A stretch of 64,000 nucleotides of DNA, from positions 248,001 through 312,000 of the forward strand of contig NZ_LAQP01000004.1 in NCBI RefSeq assembly GCF_000971965.1. Direction: 5' to 3'. Below are positions 44,459-50,362 of the stretch, in pieces. The stretch comes from Paenibacillus wulumuqiensis. GTDB lineage: Bacteria; Bacillota; Bacilli; Paenibacillales; Paenibacillaceae. Made by a program: the position numbers and the translations under genes. The notes beneath the pieces are model-generated. The model was given only the letters and a program-made list of their open reading frames with translations, was not told where the DNA came from and searched no databases. The stretch's first letter is position 1. Each line of letters opens with the position of its first letter.

Positions 44459-45091
44459 AAGGTAGTAGATAATCAAGAAAGTACTTCTAAGACACATGCG
44501 ACTGAGAAATCTAAGCATCCAATAGAAGAAAAAAATAAAGATAAAGACAAAGAAACGATTGAGAAACAGAATGATATTGTAGATGATTACCTTAACAGTA
44601 TAGTTGTAAATGGAATTGTTAATAATACTGAGATGAAAAAGTTGAAAAATGCTATTCAAAATCATGTTTTCAGTGTGGATGAATTGTCCAAGATTAGAAA
44701 GAAAATGTCTGATTTGGGTATTATTGAAGAATATAATAATGCATTAATTAAAATTGACTTTGGTAAGTATCTTAGAGGATTACTAGGGGCTCCCCCTACT
44801 GATATGAAAAATCCTCATGCTCACCATATTTTATTTAAAGTAGGTCTCGGTCAGAAACAAAAAGAATTAGTGCGAGAAGGCCAAGAGATACTTGGAAAAT
44901 ATGGAATTGATCCAATAATCGGACCGGAAAATCTTGTTTGGGCCCCAAATAGAATTGCTGGGCCACATAGTATTGAAGCTTTAGAAAATGTCATAAAGCA
45001 GTTGAAGGCAGTCGATGCGGCAGGAGCAGATGTAGAATATATTATTGAAATATTAGAAGATCTTGGAAAACAGGCTGCTTCTAGAAAATAG
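44066..45091 (+). CDS. Orphan AHH-type nuclease tip (partial VgrG-toxin)
   Basis: An open frame starting inside R1 (first ATG 44096, 331 residues from there) without ribosome site or VgrG part. Residues 1-130 repeat the module B linker. A Lys/Glu-rich spacer (about 130-160) and helical region follow. The tip ends with NPHAHHILFKVGLG, GKYGIDPIIGPENLVWAPNR and GPHSIEALENVI, the pattern of HNH/Endo VII nucleases with conserved AHH. The frame is intact, so a single recombination in R1 could attach it to the module B VgrG. It is probably not expressed as it stands. Its partner is the ankyrin gene downstream. Confidence 0.8.
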   Translation: MTKVSKIGKGMAKAGAKEAVEEGAEAAARAAGGGELPNSRPGPAVGQGGAKPGAMPFMVPIERLGAMMENLSARMNQNRLATAGVGGLDHHGMVRMHSHIPEDTPDRLRQKQDLIDGLYSGNGPAVMHHDSKVVDNQESTSKTHATEKSKHPIEEKNKDKDKETIEKQNDIVDDYLNSIVVNGIVNNTEMKKLKNAIQNHVFSVDELSKIRKKMSDLGIIEEYNNALIKIDFGKYLRGLLGAPPTDMKNPHAHHILFKVGLGQKQKELVREGQEILGKYGIDPIIGPENLVWAPNRIAGPHSIEALENVIKQLKAVDAAGADVEYIIEILEDLGKQAASRK

Positions 45092-45111
45092 TGATTAAGG
45101 GAGTGTTTAGT

Positions 45112-45621
45112 ATGGATAAGAATCAAGTTGCAAAAGATATTAGAAATTCCATAAAAAAGGGACAATTAGATACTTTTAAAAACTTAATCGAGAAAGATCC
45201 AGAAATGCTAAATTGGATGACACCTTTTGGCACTTGGTTACATGTGGCAGTAGCACACGGGCATTTAGATATAGTAGAATACCTTATTAAGCTAGGAATA
45301 GATATTAATGCACAAGGGGGAACTTTTTCTACAAATGCTCTTGAAAGAGCTGCTACAAAAGGACAATTAGATATTGCTAAATATCTAATTAGTAAGAATA
45401 TAGAGATTGATATTAGCGAGCCAGATAGAAACCCTTTATTTGCAGCCGTATATGGTGGGAATTTAGATATTGTTAAATTATTGGTAGAAAATAATATAGA
45501 TATATTTAAAAAGTATTCAGGAGAAATTATGAAAAATATGGACGCATATGCTTTTGCTATAGAAAGAGGGCAACTAGAAATTGCTGAATATTTAAAGCAG
45601 AAGATGAATAAAGAGAATTGA
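45112..45621 (+). CDS. Ankyrin-repeat immunity protein
   Basis: 169 residues. Four ankyrin-type units: WLHVAVAHGHLDIVEYLIKL, ALERAATKGQLDIAKYLIS, PLFAAVYGGNLDIVKLLVEN and AYAFAIERGQLEIAEYLKQK. Ankyrin proteins recur as immunity partners of HNH-type polymorphic toxins. Starts at ATG 45112 after AAGGGA, 20 bases behind the AHH tip. Confidence 0.78.
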   Translation: MDKNQVAKDIRNSIKKGQLDTFKNLIEKDPEMLNWMTPFGTWLHVAVAHGHLDIVEYLIKLGIDINAQGGTFSTNALERAATKGQLDIAKYLISKNIEIDISEPDRNPLFAAVYGGNLDIVKLLVENNIDIFKKYSGEIMKNMDAYAFAIERGQLEIAEYLKQKMNKEN

Positions 45622-45723
45622 TTTTTGTTAGAATAATGTGAGCAAGTTAAGTATAATGCAATCAAAAAATGATTAACTATCATAATGACTAAAACACTTA
45701 ATTATTTGTCGAGGTGTGGTATT

Positions 45724-46040
45724 ATCCCCTCAAGGTAGACAGTGAAAAAAGACCTCATGCTACAATGAGATCAACACTGGAGACCGGAGGGGATTTTTCA
45801 TGGCCAAAAAGGACAGACATTTAACCGATACAGCGAAGAAACCAAGCGGAAAGCGGTTAGACTGGGAACGGAAGAAGGCTGGAGCTATTCCAAGATTATG
45901 GAGAAGCTAGGCATCTTAAACAAAACCCAGATTGGAAAGTGGATCGAAAAAGTAAGAACGAGGAAGGATTTACCGATGAACGCGGGCGATGGAACAAAAC
46001 CAAATTTGAGAGCGTGGAAGAGGAAAATGTTTATCTTTCG
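45724..46040 (+). mobile_element. IS3-family remnant (orfA, frameshifted)
   Basis: After ATG at 45800 and a +/-1 shift, the frame reads YSEETKRKAVRLGTEEGW, YSKIMEKLGI and KTQIGKWIEKVR, then shifts again to DERGRWNKTKFESVEEENVYL. This is the orfA helix-turn-helix of IS3/IS150-like elements. The orfB integrase is absent. The leading bases contain CCCCTCAAGGTAGACAG, a likely left-end region. At least two frameshifts make it inactive. Confidence 0.7.
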
Positions 46041-46043
46041 TAG

Positions 46044-46298
46044 GTATTCTACGACCAACGACAATTAGAAAAGGCCTGCCGGCTGCATCAGCTGCCGACC
46101 GACTGGCTGCATCGGCATATCAGCATCAAGCACCAGCATGGGCGCATGATCGGCCGGAAAAAAGGTGTAGGCATGCAGCGTGCCCGGCAGATACTGAATC
46201 TGCCGCTCGTCGGAACGCCTCATCGGGCTATTGACGACGCCCGCAATATTGCTGGTATTTTTGCGCAAATTTTCGAACATATTCATATAGATGAATAA
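46044..46298 (+). pseudogene. 3' fragment of a DnaQ-like (KapD/ERI-1-type) exonuclease gene
   Basis: The plus-strand frame after a TAG at 46041 reads to TAA at 46296-46298 with GRKKGVGMQRARQILNLPL and THHRGIDD-like PHRAIDDARNIAGIF, matching the last exonuclease motif (H-x-x-x-x-D). The first two motifs and start are missing. GC content is higher than in the neighbouring tips. It may come from a normal chromosomal gene cut by the IS3 element or the toxin array. Confidence 0.6.
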
Positions 46299-46658
46299 AA
46301 ATATAGGACCGGGTGCGGACTGCGGTTTATCCTAATACATGGTAAAATAGAGATGAATTCCATGGTTAATTTGTATAGAATTACTGGAATCTAATCCGGA
46401 TTGTGATAAACGGATAACATTTTTCATTTATCTGGGCATTGAAGCTTTTAGAATTAGGGGCTTTATCGCAGAGAGAGTACATAAATATCGCGAATATAAG
46501 GTATGACAGCAGCTATCACGGCTGTAGCGTTCCGTTAAGGTGTTTGCTGACTGTCACAGTAAAACGGAATACCAATTCTTGCATAAACGCGTAATATACT
46601 AGGCATTTCCGACTGGTTAATTAGACTTACCCGTCAGTCATTTAAATAAAGGGGGAAC
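46299..46658. other. Intergenic region before module C
   Basis: No gene is visible. A possible hairpin TTCCGTT ... AACGGAA spans 46531-46567. The sequence just upstream of 46659 has AAAGGGGG as ribosome site for module C. No convincing promoter with both boxes. Confidence 0.4.
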
Positions 46659-47249
46659 ATGATGAAATACGATGATGAGAAGATTCTTGCTCTGCTCAAT
46701 CAGGTGGAGCAGGCACAGCAAAATACCGATATTCTGGCAGGACCGGTCGAAGCGGAAGGTCAGGAATATACTTTTGAGCAGAGATCCTTTTTTGACGATC
46801 AGCTGTATCTGCATATCCCTTCCAGTTTTGTCCCCATGTCCAGGGAAATGCAGCGGGTCAAGTATCCGTATGAAGATCGTCCGGCTGTTATTTTGACCAA
46901 TGCCAGAGGAGAAGTGGATATTACGCTCCAGCATGTAGATCAGCCGCTTCAGGATGACTGGGTACAGGAGCTGACCGCCGGCATGAAGCAAATGATTAAA
47001 AATATGCAGCCGACGAATGTATTTTATGAAGAGAAGACCGAGAGCATCAATGGCAAGACAATCGGCTATTTTGATTTTAAAAGTCCTGCACTCGACCAGC
47101 CTGCCTACCGGCTGCAATTTTTCCTGGAGCTGGGTGGAGAGACGGTTATCGGCGGATTCACCTGTTCGTATAAAAGCTACCAGGAGTGGCGCAGTCTTGT
47201 TATGCAGATGATTCATACTATTCATACCGATTCCCTGAAAGGAGAATAA
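46659..47249 (+). CDS. Module C: DcrB/Eag-like chaperone
   Basis: 196 residues and the clearest member of the three chaperones: LYLHIPSSFVPMSREMQRVKYP, EDRPAVILTNARGEVDITL, helix ELTAGMKQMIKNMQPT, KTIGYFDFKSPALDQPAYRL and GETVIGGFTCSYKSYQEW. The fold order matches DcrB/DUF1795. The module C toxin-bearing VgrG has a long hydrophobic segment that would need such a chaperone. The gene is 5 bases from the VgrG start. Confidence 0.7.
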   Translation: MMKYDDEKILALLNQVEQAQQNTDILAGPVEAEGQEYTFEQRSFFDDQLYLHIPSSFVPMSREMQRVKYPYEDRPAVILTNARGEVDITLQHVDQPLQDDWVQELTAGMKQMIKNMQPTNVFYEEKTESINGKTIGYFDFKSPALDQPAYRLQFFLELGGETVIGGFTCSYKSYQEWRSLVMQMIHTIHTDSLKGE

Positions 47250-47254
47250 GTCTG

Positions 47255-48724
47255 ATGACCTTTGCATCCACCCATTCCCAATCCTTGCCTGATTTGTTGG
47301 GAGGCAGGCCATTACTGCCGACCATTTTCACCAAGGCTGATATCCGTATTGAGCCTTACCAGTTCGAACGGGTACTGGAGCTGCGCATCGTCAAGCAGCT
47401 GAATGAACATGTGACCTTCTCCCTGCGAGGCATCGTGCCAGAAGAACTGATGGACCAGTACGTTGAACGTGCCGACGAAGATGAACGGATTGATGTATTC
47501 ATTAGCAATCTGTACGAGGAAGTCCGTTTGTTCCAGGGCGTCGTCACCGATATCTCGGTCAAGGCGATCAATGATGTGCGTGAGCTGCATATTGAAGCGC
47601 AGAGCATGACGTTCCTGATGGATATCAAGAAAAAGCAGCGTTCTTTCCAAAAAATTGAAGATACATATCGTGATTTGTTTAATCATCTGGGCAGCAGTTA
47701 TGCCAAAGCGGAGATCCGGGATGAAGCTTCACATGGCCAATATCTGGAGGAGTTATTTGTACAGTATAACGAGACCGATTGGGTATTTGCTAAGCGGCTT
47801 GCTTCCAGGCTGAATGCGCCGCTTATTCCGATGTCTACACAGGCCGGACTGAAACTGATGGTCGGCGTACCGGAAGGGGATTCTCCGATTCTGCTGAACG
47901 AACATAACTATACAGTCAAAAAAGACCTGATGGAGCACAAGCTTAAGGCGAACAATGGGCTTCCCGATGACCGGGAAGAATCCAGTATCAGCTATGAGGT
48001 TAGCAGCTATGAGTTATTGGAACTGGGTAGTCCGGTCCGTTTCCAGGACAAGACATTGTATATCGCTTCCGCTGAAATCGCCACCGAAGGCGAACTGCTT
48101 ATCGGACGCTATATTTTGCGCGATCGTCCAAGCTTCCGCCTGCGCACGATCTGGGCATTTGAACTGTCCGGGGCCTCCCTGTTTGGCAAAGTGACGGAGA
48201 TTATGAAGGACCAGGTGAAGATCAAGCTGGATATCGACCAGGGATCCGACGAGAGCGGCGCCAAATGGTTCGCGTACTCCACTGTCTATTCCTCCCCGGA
48301 TGGCAGCGGCTGGTATGCCATGCCGGAAGCGGGCGACCAGATTCGTCTTTATTTCCCGGATGAACGTGAGAAAAATGCCTTTGTCGCAAGCTCTGTCGAT
48401 CTCAAATCATCGGACCCGGTGAAGCGCAGTGATCCGGCGATCAAAAGCATCAGCACCAAATACGGCAAGCAGGTCATATTCAAACCGGGAGCGGTAGAGA
48501 TTATGGCGAGTGGACAGCTGCTGATCCGTCTGACCGATGAAGGCGGTATCGAGATTAACAGCAACAAAAAAATTATTATGACTGCGGACGAAGATATCGA
48601 GATTACCGGCAAAACCAAAATTACGATCGAAGGCCAGGAAGGCGTCGATTTCATCCAGGCTGGCGCGACCGTTAATATCAAGGATGATGTGAAGCTGAGT
48701 GGAGGCAAGGTGAATATCGAATGA
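47255..48724 (+). CDS. Module C: VgrG-like spike without toxin
   Basis: 489 residues. gp27-like part with LRIVKQLNEHVTFSLRGI, KKKQRSFQK and YNETDWVFAKRLASRL; OB fold with KWFAYSTVYSSPDGSGWYAM; C-terminal strands with TADEDIEITGKTKI and VDFIQAGATVNIKDD. The start ATG at 47255 follows AAAGGAGA; an upstream in-frame ATG lies inside the previous gene and is unlikely. Overlaps the next gene by 4 bases. Confidence 0.9.
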   Translation: MTFASTHSQSLPDLLGGRPLLPTIFTKADIRIEPYQFERVLELRIVKQLNEHVTFSLRGIVPEELMDQYVERADEDERIDVFISNLYEEVRLFQGVVTDISVKAINDVRELHIEAQSMTFLMDIKKKQRSFQKIEDTYRDLFNHLGSSYAKAEIRDEASHGQYLEELFVQYNETDWVFAKRLASRLNAPLIPMSTQAGLKLMVGVPEGDSPILLNEHNYTVKKDLMEHKLKANNGLPDDREESSISYEVSSYELLELGSPVRFQDKTLYIASAEIATEGELLIGRYILRDRPSFRLRTIWAFELSGASLFGKVTEIMKDQVKIKLDIDQGSDESGAKWFAYSTVYSSPDGSGWYAMPEAGDQIRLYFPDEREKNAFVASSVDLKSSDPVKRSDPAIKSISTKYGKQVIFKPGAVEIMASGQLLIRLTDEGGIEINSNKKIIMTADEDIEITGKTKITIEGQEGVDFIQAGATVNIKDDVKLSGGKVNIE

Positions 48725-49386
48725 AGATGCCGGACCGCGACAGTGCGCTGGATGAATTTTTGCAGCAGCATGTGCTGGAAGGCTGGCTGGGCGATCTGCC
48801 TTTGATTGAACAGCGCTTTGCAGAGCAGCAGGAGATCATTGAGCGCAGTCTGATAGACTCCCTTCGGGAAGCCTGCCGCATCGCCGCGAAGCTGCAGTCT
48901 GCCGGACAGAAAGGGCCGATCCGGTATATGTACATCTCTCTGCTGCGTACCGGCATTATGAACAACGAAGCGACCTACCGGATCGACTGTTATGACGAAC
49001 GCTGGTTTCTCGATCCGGTCGATGCTGCAGTGCATTGGAATGCTGATTTTACATTCCAGCCGCTGTTTGACCGGATGCGTCAGCTGGATGAACTGCGCCG
49101 CCCATATGGCAGGCGGATTACGGTAATGGATATCGAGAAGATTCAGCAGATTGAAGCGATAAAGTATCATACGCTCACGGTTGAATTTATCAAGTCGATG
49201 ATGCCTGTCTGGGTAGAGCATCCTGATTGGAATGAACTGAAAAAGGCTCCCGGCTGTGCCATCTATGCCGGTGAATTCCGCGATGAGAGCGAACTGCTCT
49301 GCCAGCTGGAAGACAATGTGAACGATGCGGTAAACGCTGGTGTACAGGGAGAGGAGCAGAATGAGCGATGGACTACTTTCTCCTGA
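48721..49386 (+). CDS. Module C: stand-alone adaptor domain (no pentapeptide repeats)
   Basis: 221 residues corresponding only to the N-terminal domain of the products at 27427 and 35350: YMYISLLRTGIMNNEATYRID, FLDPVDAAVHWN and CAIYAGEFRDESELL. The pentapeptide part is absent. This shows the repeats are an add-on and not needed for the conserved role. It overlaps both neighbours (4 and 19 bases), typical of tight coupling in module C. Confidence 0.7.
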   Translation: MKMPDRDSALDEFLQQHVLEGWLGDLPLIEQRFAEQQEIIERSLIDSLREACRIAAKLQSAGQKGPIRYMYISLLRTGIMNNEATYRIDCYDERWFLDPVDAAVHWNADFTFQPLFDRMRQLDELRRPYGRRITVMDIEKIQQIEAIKYHTLTVEFIKSMMPVWVEHPDWNELKKAPGCAIYAGEFRDESELLCQLEDNVNDAVNAGVQGEEQNERWTTFS

Positions 49387-49910
49387 AGCAGGATATGCGT
49401 TATACGGATATTCCGCGGCTTGAGCCGATTACCCAGCAGATTCCGGTATGGAAGCTGCCGCAGCTACAGCCGGATGATATTGCTCAGCCATTAGCGTTAT
49501 ATATTCGCTCCGAAGAGGAGAGCGAGTTTCTCGATTATATGGAGGAAGCGGTTCCACTGCTATCCGAGCGAATGATGAAGCTGTGGGCGATGTATGAGCC
49601 AGCGATGGTTTTTCGAATCGTCGTATTGATGGACAGAGAGCGACGGCTGCAGGTTCCATATTATATTCCTTTTCCGGTTACAGCAGATGTGCTGCATCCG
49701 GATAGTCAGTGGAATCAGGATCGTCGTCTGCTCAAGCATATTGTACTGGACGCCGCAAAACTCCAGCAGCGAAAAATCTTCCGGATTGCAGGCAGCACCC
49801 GCCCTGAAATTGTGGTCCGTCTTGATGCAGCTGAAAGTATGCTGCGCCGGGATATGACCGGGATTCGATTGGAGCGTCTTCCTGTTGGGATATCGACGAT
49901 GACTAATTGA
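49368..49910 (+). CDS. Module C: conserved small adaptor (imm11-like pattern)
   Basis: 180 residues, relative of the products at 28731 and 36449: N-terminal YFLLKQDMRYTDIPRLEP, MKLWAMYEPAMVFRIVVLMD in the middle, and STRPEIVVRLDAAESMLRRDMTGIRL at the end. It starts within the previous gene. Function inferred from conservation with the spike modules. Confidence 0.6.
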   Translation: MDYFLLKQDMRYTDIPRLEPITQQIPVWKLPQLQPDDIAQPLALYIRSEEESEFLDYMEEAVPLLSERMMKLWAMYEPAMVFRIVVLMDRERRLQVPYYIPFPVTADVLHPDSQWNQDRRLLKHIVLDAAKLQQRKIFRIAGSTRPEIVVRLDAAESMLRRDMTGIRLERLPVGISTMTN

Positions 49911-49964
49911 TGAACATTGGGGTCTACATACTGAAAAAACGTTGCCATAAAGGAGGGAACTTAC

Positions 49965-50348
49965 GTGGCAGATGAATACTACGTTGTACGCGGTGCTTCC
50001 ATGCGCTGCAGCTGTGGATCACATCCTCGCAAAATCAACCTGCCGGTCAGTCACGGATCTTTTGTCAAAACCCAGCCGATGATGAATGAAGACGATTATA
50101 AGCCCGACAACGTACCGAGCTTTGGCGTATGCAGCAGCTCACTTAACCCAAGCTCGGAGACGGTGTATCTCGTTGTCGAGGGCGGTGGTCAGGTACAGGG
50201 CAAGCCATGCCTGCCGCAGCTGTGCCAGCCATGGATGATGACCAAGGAAAAGACACGGGTCGAAGGCAAGCCTGCACTGACCACATCGTCCTGCCATGTG
50301 TGTCTGTATAAGGGAAATATTACATTCGAAACGAGTGGACAGGAATGA
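49965..50348 (+). CDS. Module C: DUF4280 PAAR-like tip protein
   Basis: 127 residues: YYVVRGASMRCSCGSHP, HGSFVKTQPMMNEDDY, cysteines in FGVCSSSLNP and KPCLPQLCQPW, TRVEGKPALTTSSC and a closing CLYKGNITFETSGQE. Starts with GTG at 49965 after a strong AAAGGAGG, and overlaps the next frame. The cysteine pattern is the same as in module A. Confidence 0.88.
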   Translation: MADEYYVVRGASMRCSCGSHPRKINLPVSHGSFVKTQPMMNEDDYKPDNVPSFGVCSSSLNPSSETVYLVVEGGGQVQGKPCLPQLCQPWMMTKEKTRVEGKPALTTSSCHVCLYKGNITFETSGQE

Positions 50349-50362
50349 TGAGAGGGGCCGAA

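Noticed and set aside
46065-46286. 73-codon minus-strand frame
   Set aside because: The plus strand of the same DNA encodes a recognisable exonuclease motif (DDARNIAGIF), so the minus frame is a shadow.
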